From Lamellibrachia satsuma (taxonomy: Eukaryota; Annelida; Polychaeta; Sabellida; Siboglinidae), in the NCBI GenBank assembly GCA_033239005.1, contig BSQZ01000005.1:8943501-9007500 (forward strand): DNA of 64,000 nucleotides, in the 5' to 3' direction. This document shows positions 22,763 to 31,364 of this stretch, piece by piece. The notes below the pieces were generated by a model. That model was not told where the DNA came from. It ran no database searches and saw only the letters and a program-made list of their open reading frames with translations. How positions within the stretch are numbered: position 1 is the first letter of the stretch; each line of letters opens with the position of its first letter. Position numbers and translations under genes: made by a program.

Positions 22763-22768
22763 ATAAAA
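22763..22768 (+). terminator. Possible poly(A) signal
   Basis: aataaa in ttgaataaaatagtc, downstream of the three-block unit and before the polymerase promoter. Confidence 0.4.
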
Positions 22769-22978
22769 TAGTCAAAATGGAATGGAACGTGTTGTAGCTT
22801 CATTATTCGCACGACTGACACCCCTCTTCACGAAAGGGAAACCCGTAGTCGATTATGATGGACAATACTAAGTAACCAAGTTAGGAACGCCTGTGATTGG
22901 TTAATAGTACCCATGTTAGGAACGCCCCTTTTTAGTAATTGACCAATAGGAATCAAGCTAGGAACGTCTCTTATCGGT

Positions 22979-23090
22979 GATTGGACAATAGTACCCATGT
23001 TAATTAGTAATTGACCAATAGGAACGTCTCCTATTAATGATTGACATCTTATCCATCTCGCACTCACTATATAGATGTACTGAGAGTCCA
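22979..23090 (+). promoter_or_regulatory. Promoter module, distal copy
   Basis: 112-bp module with two CCAAT-type elements (gattgg, gaccaat) and a TATA box (tatatag, 23,068-23,074). It is repeated with about three substitutions at 23,115-23,226. Confidence 0.75.
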
Positions 23091-23114
23091 TAGTACCCAT
23101 GTTAGGTTATTCGT

Positions 23115-23226
23115 GATTGGTCAATAGTACCCATGTTAATTAGTAATTGACCAATAGGAACGTCTCTTATTAATGATTGACATCTTATCCACCTCGCACT
23201 CACTATATAGATGTACTGAGAGTCCA
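23115..23226 (+). promoter_or_regulatory. Promoter module, proximal copy (polymerase promoter)
   Basis: Same 112-bp module 136 bp downstream of the first copy. Its TATA box (23,204-23,210) lies 42 bp before the polymerase ATG. More inverted CCAAT-like phrases (ttgaccaatagg, gattggttaatag) lie upstream from 22,895. Confidence 0.8.
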
Positions 23227-23251
23227 TTCCCTCTCAGTTGTAGATGCAGTC

Positions 23252-26200
23252 ATGAAAAGACATCAGTATCGTCACTGCGAGGTCGCCTTCGACACGTGTG
23301 CAGAGCTACAACGTCACGTGCAGAGTACTCACTCGACGCCATCATGCGACTTACATTCATACTCGGTGGCACCGCCTATGGTGGCGCCACGTAGCGACTA
23401 TGCAAAGAGAGCGAAATATGCATGCGAGAAATGCGGCGCCACCTTCGGGAGATATAACAACCTACAGCGTCACGTAAGGTCGGTATGTAGTAGTAGTAGT
23501 AGAAGTAGAAGCATCGTCTACGCATGTAAGAAATGCGGACGGAAGTTCGAAAAACGTTACAATCTGACCAAACACGCACGAACCGCGTGTGCCGACGTCA
23601 TCGAGCCACCAGCACCAAAGAGATCAATAAGAGAAGACACTACCCCATCCCACAACCATCCACTCGTTACCGAGGAAGATCCGTTAGACCCGCCTGAACG
23701 ACTTCCCTTCGCCGATACTCTATCGACGGAGTTGCTAGATGTCGTTCGTGCGCACTGGTCTGCTATACGGACCCACGTGTTCAGAGGTCCACTTCAATGC
23801 AGGTACGATTACAGATTAATCACGCTAGACACGACCGACTTCGAACCGTCTTTGAAGATCATGTTCCAGGAACAGACCAATGCGTTCAAGATTAACCTCA
23901 GTTACGGGTTCATTCTGAGAAACAAGAACACGGGTCAATACAAGTACTATCATACCTCTTGTAATTGCTGTGGACGCTACCTGGACGAACCCAGTCTCGT
24001 CACCAACAGCAAGGACTTTGATAAATTTCTCGAACGCATCCGAGAACCCGACCTCTTGCAATGGGCCATCAATCAAAGACCGGATTCTGCGTGGGTGTGC
24101 GAACTCGTGACGAATGTCACTTTTTTCGTTAATCGCATCATCGATCATCCTATAGGATGTGTAGGCATGATCTCTCTACCAGCCTACATCAAGAGGAAGA
24201 AAAGCATCATCGGATTAGAAACGGATCCCATCCATAACAAGAGGTACAAAGATAACCTGTGTCTGTTCCGATGTCTGGCCCTGCATCGAGGATGCGATAT
24301 ACGTCGATTGGAACCGGCGGTGAAGACGCTCTACGAGACATACGACCGAGATCACGTACCCATGGAAGAATTTACAGGGGTCACGCTGGATGACCTCTAT
24401 CGCGTAGAGACCACGTTCCAAACGAACGTGTGCGTGTACCGCCTTGTCAATGAGGAGGACGGTAAGTCGACTGCCGAACTGGTTCGTCGATCGTTATGCA
24501 AGTACCCTGAAACAATGTATCTCAACCTTCACGGAACACATTTTTCATTCATCCAAGATGTCTGCATGTACTGCAACTCGTATCGATGTCGGAAGTGCGG
24601 TGACTCGTTATGGAAAGATGCATGGTTGCTGTATCGACACGAGCGCACGTGTACGGGGGGTGTGGGTCGAGTCTATCCTGGTGGCGTGTACCATTCCACA
24701 CCATCGGTGTTCGAACGTCTGGACGACGAGAACATTCGCGTGGCTGAATCGTTGCGCTACTATCCGTATCGAGCCACCTTTGATTTCGAGTGTTGGTTCG
24801 ACACGGAACAACTTCCATCGGACAGTGACAAGGTCCACTGGGTGGCGCGTCACGTTCCACTGAGCGTCAGCGTAGCATCCAACGTGCCCGGCCACGAGCG
24901 AGTGCAATGTCTCGTCACGGACGGAGACACCAACAAGTTGGTGAGTAGAATGATGAATATCTTACAAGCGATGAGTGACGCCGCATACGACAAGATCAAA
25001 CACTCGTACGAAGATGTCTTGGATCAACTCGCAGAGGAACTGACGAAATGGGACGAAACTGAGAAGGCTGCACGATCAGCCGTCGATAAGAAGAAATCTC
25101 GTCTGACGACCAATCCATACAAAAAGCTGATGGGACAACTCTATGGATGGATGCATCAGTTACCTGTCATCGGGTTCAATTCAGGTAAGTATGATCTCAA
25201 TGCCATCAAACAGTTTCTCATACCCTACTTCTTATCCACCGGATCAAAGGAACAAGAAGAACAAGAACAACAAGAAGACCAAGACGACAAAGACGAAGAG
25301 AATGAGGGTGTCGGTACTTTTTTCGTCATCAAACGCAACAACACTTTCATGTGTCTTTCGACGGATCAGCTGAAATTCCTAGACATGACCAACTACATAG
25401 CTCCCGGGTTCAGTTACGACAAGTATCTGAAGGCATACGGATGCGAGGTGACAAAAGGTCATTTCCCGTACGAGTACATGGACCGTCTGGAGAGACTCGA
25501 CGACACTACACTTCCATCGAAACAGGCCTTCTTCAGTCGACTGAAGAACGAAGGTATTTCCGACGAGGATTATGCCAGTTGTCAAGAGTCCTGGCGCGAC
25601 AATTCCATGACGACTTTGCGAGACTTTCTCGTCTGGTACAACAACAGAGACGTGGTTCCCTTTCTACAGGCCATCGACAGACAGTTTGCCTTCTACGAAC
25701 AACGTGGCATAGACATGTTCAAGCAAGGCATCAGCGTACCTGGTCTGACCTTGCTCTACCTGTTCAACGACCTTCCCGAGAAGACCTACTTTACCATCTT
25801 CAACGAGAAGAATAAAGATCTTCATCATCTCGTCAAAGATCACGTGGTTGGCGGGGCTTCGCTCATTTTTCATCGCTATCACGAGAAAGGGGTCACCACG
25901 CTACGTCAGAACGAGTACGGAGAGGCCGCTCGTCCTTGTAGGTCCATCGTTGGATACGATGCCAATGCCCTGTACTTGTGGTCACTCATGCAAGACATGC
26001 CTATGGGATGGTACACGCGACGACGGGAAGAGAAAGATTTCCGACCCGAATCGGCGCAGCTGTACGGTCAGATGGCCGCGGAATGGTTGACTTGGGAATC
26101 CGAACGCACGGGACGCGTCATACGACACCAGATCAACGGTAGAGAGAAGAGAATAGGCAAACTGCTGGTGGACGGGTGGTGCAGCGAGACGAAAACGGCT

Positions 26201-27685
26201 TATCAGTACCATGGATGTTTTTTCCATGGTCACTCGTGCACTGGCAAAGAGGTCAACGAGGTTAACGGGAAACCCATGGCTGAACTGCTCGAAGAAACCC
26301 GAAAGAACACCGTCTACCTCCGTCACTTTGTCAAAGTCGTAGAGATGTGGGAATGCGAGTGGAAAGAGACGAGACGAGATCCTATCGTGAAAAAGCTTCT
26401 GGATGCTACATTTCCGCGACGACGTCGTGCACGATGGACGATGACGTCACAACAGATCCTGAGCGGCGTGCGTGCCGGAACCGTGTTCGGTCTGATCGAG
26501 TGTGACCTTCGCGTACCGGAAGCATTGCGAGAACACTTTGCCGAGATGCAGCCCGTGTTCAAGAACATCCGACTGACACGCGACGATCTCGGACCTTTCA
26601 TGCGCCGATACGCCGAGGAGCACAACATCATGACGACACCGAGACGCATGCTCGTGGGTAGTTATCGAGGGGATAAGATCCTGCTTGCCACACCTCTGCT
26701 GCGATGGTACATGGACCACGGTCTCGAGGTGACGCACGTGTATCAGGTCATCGAGTACGATCCCGTCCCGTGTTTCAGACGGTTCGGCGATGCAGTGTCC
26801 ACGGCGCGACGCGAAGGAGACGTCCACTCGCACAAGGCCATCATCGCAGACACCATGAAGTTGCTGGGGAACTCGGGTTACGGAAAGACCATAACCAACG
26901 TGGACCGACATCGCGACGTCAATTATTGCAAAGAGAAGGCGGCATCGCTCTTGGTCAACGATAAGAGATTCCGACAACTCGATGTCATCGTGGACGATGC
27001 GTACGAGATAGAGATGAACAAGAGGACCGTCACGTACAGCCTACCCATACACGTGGGATTCTTCGTTCTGCAGTACGCCAAGATGCGCATGTTGCAGTTC
27101 TACTACGACTTCATCGACAGGTACCTGGAGCGCCCTCTTTTTCAGTACTGCGAGACAGATACAGATTCTGCCTATTTGGCCTTGGCCGGCGAGTCCGTCG
27201 ACGCCCTCGTGACCCCGGAACTACGAGAACATTACTTCCGGCACCGTTCCGAATGGTTGCCGTCCGAATGTTGCGACGATCATCGGAACGAGTACGTGCG
27301 CTGTCGACTCGCCAATAGACCGTGGGTCGGCGACGAGGAGTGCTGTAAAGCGCGTAGGGCGTACGACAAGAGGACACCTGGTCTGTTCAAGGTGGACTGG
27401 TCCGGTGACGGGTTCGTGGGGTTGTGCAGCAAGACGTACTATTGTTTCGGAGCCACCGACAAATACAGCACCAAAGGACTGAGCAAACGTCACAACGACA
27501 TCGACAAGAACGCGTTCCTGGAGGTGCTCACCAACCGTCGGAGCGGAAGTGGAAAGAACCGTGGGTTCCGGGTGCGTCACTCGATCGTGATGACGTACGT
27601 GCAGGAACGATCGGCTCTCACCTACTTCTATCCCAAACGAGTGGTGCACGAGGACGGAGTGAGCACGGGTCCGGTAGACGTGTAG
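23252..27685 (+). CDS. pPolB: Polinton protein-primed DNA polymerase B
   Basis: 1,477 residues from ATG 23,252, chosen because the open frame upstream has no ATG and contains the TATA box. N-terminus: two C2HC zinc fingers (C58/C61/H74/C79 and C92/C95/H108/C113) after one degenerate finger. An OTU-protease-like region follows with NLCLFRCLALH (Cys 337) and LHGTHFSF (His 427/430). The 3'-5' exonuclease motifs are Exo I DFE (511-513), Exo II GKYD (Asp 648) and Exo III YNNRD (Tyr 796, Asp 800). Polymerase motifs are A DANALY (903), B KLLGNSGYG (1203-1211) and C DTDS (1303-1306). All catalytic residues are present, so the enzyme looks functional. An acidic EEQEQQEDQDDKDEEN insert lies between Exo II and Exo III. 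A 3-codon upstream ORF (23,244) ends overlapping the start codon (ATGA). Confidence 0.97.
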   Translation: MKRHQYRHCEVAFDTCAELQRHVQSTHSTPSCDLHSYSVAPPMVAPRSDYAKRAKYACEKCGATFGRYNNLQRHVRSVCSSSSRSRSIVYACKKCGRKFEKRYNLTKHARTACADVIEPPAPKRSIREDTTPSHNHPLVTEEDPLDPPERLPFADTLSTELLDVVRAHWSAIRTHVFRGPLQCRYDYRLITLDTTDFEPSLKIMFQEQTNAFKINLSYGFILRNKNTGQYKYYHTSCNCCGRYLDEPSLVTNSKDFDKFLERIREPDLLQWAINQRPDSAWVCELVTNVTFFVNRIIDHPIGCVGMISLPAYIKRKKSIIGLETDPIHNKRYKDNLCLFRCLALHRGCDIRRLEPAVKTLYETYDRDHVPMEEFTGVTLDDLYRVETTFQTNVCVYRLVNEEDGKSTAELVRRSLCKYPETMYLNLHGTHFSFIQDVCMYCNSYRCRKCGDSLWKDAWLLYRHERTCTGGVGRVYPGGVYHSTPSVFERLDDENIRVAESLRYYPYRATFDFECWFDTEQLPSDSDKVHWVARHVPLSVSVASNVPGHERVQCLVTDGDTNKLVSRMMNILQAMSDAAYDKIKHSYEDVLDQLAEELTKWDETEKAARSAVDKKKSRLTTNPYKKLMGQLYGWMHQLPVIGFNSGKYDLNAIKQFLIPYFLSTGSKEQEEQEQQEDQDDKDEENEGVGTFFVIKRNNTFMCLSTDQLKFLDMTNYIAPGFSYDKYLKAYGCEVTKGHFPYEYMDRLERLDDTTLPSKQAFFSRLKNEGISDEDYASCQESWRDNSMTTLRDFLVWYNNRDVVPFLQAIDRQFAFYEQRGIDMFKQGISVPGLTLLYLFNDLPEKTYFTIFNEKNKDLHHLVKDHVVGGASLIFHRYHEKGVTTLRQNEYGEAARPCRSIVGYDANALYLWSLMQDMPMGWYTRRREEKDFRPESAQLYGQMAAEWLTWESERTGRVIRHQINGREKRIGKLLVDGWCSETKTAYQYHGCFFHGHSCTGKEVNEVNGKPMAELLEETRKNTVYLRHFVKVVEMWECEWKETRRDPIVKKLLDATFPRRRRARWTMTSQQILSGVRAGTVFGLIECDLRVPEALREHFAEMQPVFKNIRLTRDDLGPFMRRYAEEHNIMTTPRRMLVGSYRGDKILLATPLLRWYMDHGLEVTHVYQVIEYDPVPCFRRFGDAVSTARREGDVHSHKAIIADTMKLLGNSGYGKTITNVDRHRDVNYCKEKAASLLVNDKRFRQLDVIVDDAYEIEMNKRTVTYSLPIHVGFFVLQYAKMRMLQFYYDFIDRYLERPLFQYCETDTDSAYLALAGESVDALVTPELREHYFRHRSEWLPSECCDDHRNEYVRCRLANRPWVGDEECCKARRAYDKRTPGLFKVDWSGDGFVGLCSKTYYCFGATDKYSTKGLSKRHNDIDKNAFLEVLTNRRSGSGKNRGFRVRHSIVMTYVQERSALTYFYPKRVVHEDGVSTGPVDV

Positions 27686-27724
27686 AAAAGGACGATGCAC
27701 GGCGGTCGTCTTTCATAAGCGACC

Positions 27725-28351
27725 ATGGACGCGCGGTGGAAACATCCTTTCACGTGCATCGTCGCCGGTCCAACGGGATGCGGCAAAAGTACTTTCGTGA
27801 CGCGTATGCTACGTCACGCTGCTACGATGATCGATCCACCTCCCGAACGGATCACGTGGTGTTACGGAGAATGGCAAGAGGCTTACGCAACGATGGACTT
27901 GACGGACGTGCGCTTCGAGGAAGGGTTGCCGAGTGCTAGCATGTTCGATTCGTCGACGAGGAACCTCATCGTCATAGACGATCTCATGGCAGAAACGGAC
28001 GAACGGGTCACGACCTTGTTCACTAAAAAGAGTCACCACAGGAACACGTCCGTGCTGTATCTCGTACAGAACCTTTTCCCCAAAAACAAAGAGAGTCGTA
28101 CCATAAGTCTGAATTCTCAATACATGGTGGTGTTCAAGAATCCTCGTGACGCATCGCAGATGTCGCACTTGGCTCGACAGATGTATCCGGGGCGCGCTAA
28201 ATTCGTTCAAGAGGCTTTTAAAGACGCCACTTCGGTACCGTACGGCTATCTATTGGTCGATCTCAAACAGGACACACCCGAGGACATGCGTCTGCGCACG
28301 GCCATCTTTCCAGACGACGGTGTTCAGTACGTGTACTTGCCTAAGGTATAA
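27725..28351 (+). CDS. FtsK/HerA-type packaging ATPase (A32-like)
   Basis: 208 residues. Walker A GPTGCGKS is at 15-22 and Walker B LIVIDDL at 81-87 with acidic D85/D86, followed by the conserved KKSHHRNTSVLYLVQN segment typical of A32-like genome-packaging ATPases. The length fits the short Polinton form (about 200-240). In related viruses it pumps DNA into the preformed capsid. It starts 39 bp after the polymerase stop. The stop codon lies inside the TATA box of the next gene. Confidence 0.95.
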   Translation: MDARWKHPFTCIVAGPTGCGKSTFVTRMLRHAATMIDPPPERITWCYGEWQEAYATMDLTDVRFEEGLPSASMFDSSTRNLIVIDDLMAETDERVTTLFTKKSHHRNTSVLYLVQNLFPKNKESRTISLNSQYMVVFKNPRDASQMSHLARQMYPGRAKFVQEAFKDATSVPYGYLLVDLKQDTPEDMRLRTAIFPDDGVQYVYLPKV

Positions 28352-28354
28352 AAA
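28347..28354 (+). promoter_or_regulatory. TATA box overlapping the ATPase stop codon
   Basis: TATAAAAA includes the TAA (28,349-28,351) that ends the ATPase frame and lies 42 bp before the next ATG (28,389). Confidence 0.7.
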
Positions 28355-28388
28355 GACCGCACGCTTGGATAGTCTCTTCATTCCCACC

Positions 28389-28790
28389 ATGTCTGCCCTA
28401 GTGAAGAGACACATTATATGCATACAGGCTCTGAACAGGATCAAGAACAACAAGCTGAAAAGAGCCATCATCGAAAACGCTGACGCCGATCTTTTGTGTG
28501 CGCTAGCCGAGTGTGCGTACAACATATTAAAACAGAACATTCCGTTGTCTGCATTACAGAGGCGTCGTTTGAGTAAATACAGGAAGAGGTTACGGGAGTT
28601 GGCTCACAGTCGAACGTCGGCTGGTAGAAGAAGACGCCTCTTGCTGCACCGACAGGTCGGCGAGGGACAGAGCGGAGGGTTCCTATCGGCCTTCCTAGCA
28701 CCGTTGGCAAGTTCGGTGTTTCTACCCTTGCTTCGAGAGGTGCTGCTCCCGCAAGCAACCAGATCGCGCCATCTTCGTTCGGGAGGCTAG
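28389..28790 (+). CDS. Small basic virion protein (Polinton PX/core-like)
   Basis: 133 residues: a helical N-terminal part (IICIQALNRIKNNKLKRAII), a strongly basic middle (RRRLSKYRKRLREL, RRRRLLLHRQ) and a hydrophobic Gly/Leu/Pro-rich end (GGFLSAFLAPLASSVFLPLL). This arrangement is common next to the ATPase in animal Polintons and recalls small adenovirus core proteins. The GQSGGF stretch resembles an adenovirus-type protease site (inference). The start is the first ATG after the TATA box. The stop TAG abuts the next ATG with no gap. Confidence 0.7.
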   Translation: MSALVKRHIICIQALNRIKNNKLKRAIIENADADLLCALAECAYNILKQNIPLSALQRRRLSKYRKRLRELAHSRTSAGRRRRLLLHRQVGEGQSGGFLSAFLAPLASSVFLPLLREVLLPQATRSRHLRSGG

Positions 28791-29624
28791 ATGGAACACG
28801 CACGCAAGATGGCCTTGGTAGATCCACGAATGTTGGACACGCTTCGGTCACCTCCACCTCCGACGGACACCTTAGGTAAGAAGGTGCGAGCTCTCGACGA
28901 CGAGATGACGGCCATTCTCGACAGAAAGGACCTCGACGACAGGACCAAGGTAACATTGTATAATCAGGTGTTGCAACGGTATAACGTCTTGTCTGATAAA
29001 CACGCCAAGGAACCGACACGAGTGATCGCAGTGAACGAGTCGGGGTCGGGGCCGGGGCCGGGGCCGGGGCCGGGGCCGGGGGCGGGGGCGGGGGCGGGGG
29101 CGGGGGCGGGGGCGGGGGCGGAGGGAGCTCCTGCTAGCGAGATAGAGGCCGACGTCGTGGATACCGTCCCCAAGACCATGCAAGGCAAAGCAAGACGATT
29201 GATGGAACGCATGAAAAGAAACATGTCTTGGACCGCCCGCGGCGAACTGATTCACGAGGGTGTGCCCATCGCCGGAAGTAACGTGGTGGATCTCGTGAAC
29301 GATGTGTTGCGTCAGAGAAAGACCAATCCGACGGGATGGCAACCGTTTGCAAGACAACTGCGTGCCATGAACCTGCCCATGGAGTTGGTCGGTAACGTTG
29401 CCAGGAGAGACTACATACGTCAGGCACCGACACCGACCACATCCACTCCGGGTCGTCGTCGAATACCGGCTACTCCTCGTTCTGGTGGTGGTGGTAGCGC
29501 AAGAAGATCGCTCAGTTGGACACCCCTCGGTCGTCGTCGACGCAGTCAAATGGAACATTCCATGCTCACCCCACCTCCAGAACGCAAGGCACTGGCGTCA
29601 TTGGCTAGTTGGGAAGACATTTAA
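28791..29624 (+). CDS. Conserved Polinton protein of unknown function with GP/GA repeat
   Basis: 277 residues. N-terminal MEHARKMALVDPRML and LDDRTKVTLYNQVLQRY, and central WTARGELIHEGVPIAGSNVV, DLVNDVLRQ and NPTGWQPFARQL, match a protein family I know only as recurrent in animal Polintons. No enzymatic motif is seen. Between the conserved parts lies a low-complexity Gly-Pro then Gly-Ala run (about residues 84-109) encoded by a G-rich hexanucleotide tract. The C-terminus is Arg/Ser/Pro-rich. It starts directly after the previous stop (TAGATG), so translation needs its own mRNA or reinitiation. Confidence 0.75.
   Translation: MEHARKMALVDPRMLDTLRSPPPPTDTLGKKVRALDDEMTAILDRKDLDDRTKVTLYNQVLQRYNVLSDKHAKEPTRVIAVNESGSGPGPGPGPGPGAGAGAGAGAGAGAEGAPASEIEADVVDTVPKTMQGKARRLMERMKRNMSWTARGELIHEGVPIAGSNVVDLVNDVLRQRKTNPTGWQPFARQLRAMNLPMELVGNVARRDYIRQAPTPTTSTPGRRRIPATPRSGGGGSARRSLSWTPLGRRRRSQMEHSMLTPPPERKALASLASWEDI
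29041..29121 (+). repeat. In-frame (GGGGCC)n/(GGGGGC)n G-rich tract
   Basis: About five GGGGCC-type hexamers, then about eight GGGGGC-type hexamers, encoding poly-GP then poly-GA. Predicted to form G-quadruplexes. Confidence 0.9.
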
Positions 29625-29663
29625 GTCGTTGCAACACGCGTCCACAGCTCAGTGTGCACCGCG

Positions 29664-29807
29664 ATGTCGAGCGATCCACAGGACACGTACTACCGTTCCG
29701 TCGTCGTTACAGCATTTTTCGTTGCATTTTACTTGATTGCTGACGCTATAGCTCGAAATCTTTACGACAGTCGCTCTGCAGAGTATGATTACAGTACTAG
29801 AATATAG
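29664..29807 (+). CDS. Small single-pass membrane protein 1
   Basis: 47 codons from ATG 29,664. One hydrophobic segment (VVVTAFFVAFYLIADAIA, about residues 13-30) is flanked by a short polar N-terminus and a charged/Tyr-rich tail. It overlaps the next small ORF by 23 nt in another frame, part of a run of tightly packed late genes. No family recognised. The gene is supported by context and hydrophobicity only. Confidence 0.5.
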   Translation: MSSDPQDTYYRSVVVTAFFVAFYLIADAIARNLYDSRSAEYDYSTRI

Positions 29808-29946
29808 ATCATTCGTCATCGTCTTGTGTGTGGTAGTGGGTCTTCTGGTGTACGTCAGCGTACTCTTTCTTACTCATCAAGAACCGTGCTGCGCACCGTG
29901 CTGCGCAGTAAACGTCACAACCGTCAGTCCATCGGAACTCTTTTAA
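29785..29946 (+). CDS. Small single-pass membrane protein 2
   Basis: 53 codons from ATG 29,785. A hydrophobic segment (FVIVLCVVVGLLVYVSVLFL, residues 10-29) is followed by a Cys-rich motif PCCAPCC and a possible N-glycosylation site (NVT). Its stop TAA shares one base with the integrase ATG (TAATG). No family recognised. It may be a virion membrane or assembly factor (inference). Confidence 0.5.
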   Translation: MITVLEYRSFVIVLCVVVGLLVYVSVLFLTHQEPCCAPCCAVNVTTVSPSELF

Positions 29947-31052
29947 TGGCGCCGAAGAAAGAACGAGTACTTAGGACGGTCTACTTCGATCCGAAAAGGG
30001 TAGGTAGTTACAGCGGAGTCGAAGGCTTGCGACGCGTCACGCGACTGTCGCGAAAAAAGGTCGCGGAATGGTTGTCGGAACAGGACGCCTATACCCTACA
30101 CAAACCGGCTAGACGTCGTTTCAAGAGACGACGCGTCATCGTGAGCGGTCTGCGTCAGCAGTGGCAGGCCGATCTCGTCGATATGTCGCATGTGAAAAAG
30201 CACAACGACGGTGTGACCTTTCTCCTCACGGTGATCGACGTCTTCTCGAAAGTGGCCTGGTGTGTTCCCATGAGGAACAAGTCCGCGGCGTCATTGGTAG
30301 CGGCACTTGACAGCACGTTCAGCAAAGGCTGGCCAAAGATGTTGCAGACAGACCAAGGAAAGGAATTTCTGAATAGATCCGTCCAGGCTCTATTGAAGAA
30401 GCACAACATCCATCACTTCTCCACCTACAACGCGGAGACGAAGGCGGCCGTCGTGGAAAGATTCAACAGAACGTTGAAGACACGCATGTGGCGATACTTC
30501 ACGAAACACCGGACGTGGCGATACATCGACATCCTTCAGGACCTGGTGCATTCGTACAACAACAGCTACCACCGCAGTATCGGCATGGCTCCGTCACAGG
30601 TGAGTTACCAGAATCAAGAAAAGGTGTGGCAGCGTCTGTACGGTCACGACGGTAAGGGCGTGCCCAAGTTGCGCTTGTCGGATCGCGTGCGTATCAGCAA
30701 GTACAAAGGTAAGTTCGAAAAGGGGTACACGGCGAGCTGGAGCGAGGAGATTTTCACGATACACGAGGTTCATCCCTCCGATCCACCCGTGTATCGATTG
30801 AGGGACGATCTCGGCGAAGTGCTGGAAGGTACCTTCTACGAAATGGAGCTGCAGAAAGTGTTGGTATCCCCCGATAAACTGTTCTACGTGGAAGAGGTAC
30901 TGCAGCGTCGCAAGGTAGGTGGACGAACGCAAGCTTTGGTGAAATGGTTAGGCTCCCCTTCCAAATTCAACAGCTGGATCGATGCCAGGGCACTCGTCCA
31001 CTCTACTATAAAGACTAGCCACGCGTATGGTAAGACTTCAGTCGAGATATGA
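29946..31052 (+). CDS. Polinton retrovirus-like integrase with chromodomain
   Basis: 368 residues from ATG 29,946; the open frame extends upstream to 29,826 but overlaps both small membrane-protein genes there. The catalytic triad is D76 (ADLVDM), D136 (LQTDQGKEF) and E171 (VVERFNR). A C-terminal chromodomain-like segment contains FYVEEVLQRR and VKWLGSPSKFNSW. This is the enzyme that joins Polinton ends to 6-bp-staggered targets. The core looks intact. Its stop overlaps the next start (ATGA at 31,049). Confidence 0.95.
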   Translation: MAPKKERVLRTVYFDPKRVGSYSGVEGLRRVTRLSRKKVAEWLSEQDAYTLHKPARRRFKRRRVIVSGLRQQWQADLVDMSHVKKHNDGVTFLLTVIDVFSKVAWCVPMRNKSAASLVAALDSTFSKGWPKMLQTDQGKEFLNRSVQALLKKHNIHHFSTYNAETKAAVVERFNRTLKTRMWRYFTKHRTWRYIDILQDLVHSYNNSYHRSIGMAPSQVSYQNQEKVWQRLYGHDGKGVPKLRLSDRVRISKYKGKFEKGYTASWSEEIFTIHEVHPSDPPVYRLRDDLGEVLEGTFYEMELQKVLVSPDKLFYVEEVLQRRKVGGRTQALVKWLGSPSKFNSWIDARALVHSTIKTSHAYGKTSVEI

Positions 31053-31306
31053 CACATGACACGACAACACGAGACTTCACCGTCGTCGAACAGGAGGAGG
31101 AACAAGAGGACGTAGTAGTAGTAGAGGACAGTACTGACGCGCAGAACGCAGAGGACAGTGGTAGTAGTAGCACTCCTTGGCATCTGTTCGGTACCGCGTG
31201 TCCTAAAGAGGAAATAGTCTTTCTGTGTCAGGTGCTCGTCTTGTTTACGGTCATTCTAATAAGCATTTACAATCTGACCACAGATCACGAGAATTCTAAT
31301 TTGTGA
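31049..31306 (+). CDS. Small membrane protein, ended by an in-frame TGA
   Basis: 85 codons: an acidic N-terminus (VEQEEEQEDVVVVEDS) and one transmembrane segment (FLCQVLVLFTVILISIYNL). The same frame stays open after the TGA (31,304-31,306) for 22 more codons to a TGA at 31,373-31,375, including LLSSSLGYLLPNP. That tail resembles the conserved C-terminus of this protein in other animal Polintons, where a Trp codon usually stands at this point. So this copy has either a TGG-to-TGA nonsense change or stop-codon readthrough. Function unknown. Confidence 0.65.
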   Translation: MTHDTTTRDFTVVEQEEEQEDVVVVEDSTDAQNAEDSGSSSTPWHLFGTACPKEEIVFLCQVLVLFTVILISIYNLTTDHENSNL

Positions 31307-31364
31307 ACGGCTCTGTTGAGTAGTTCTTTGGGTTACCTGCTCCCCAATCCCACGTTGAGACGTC

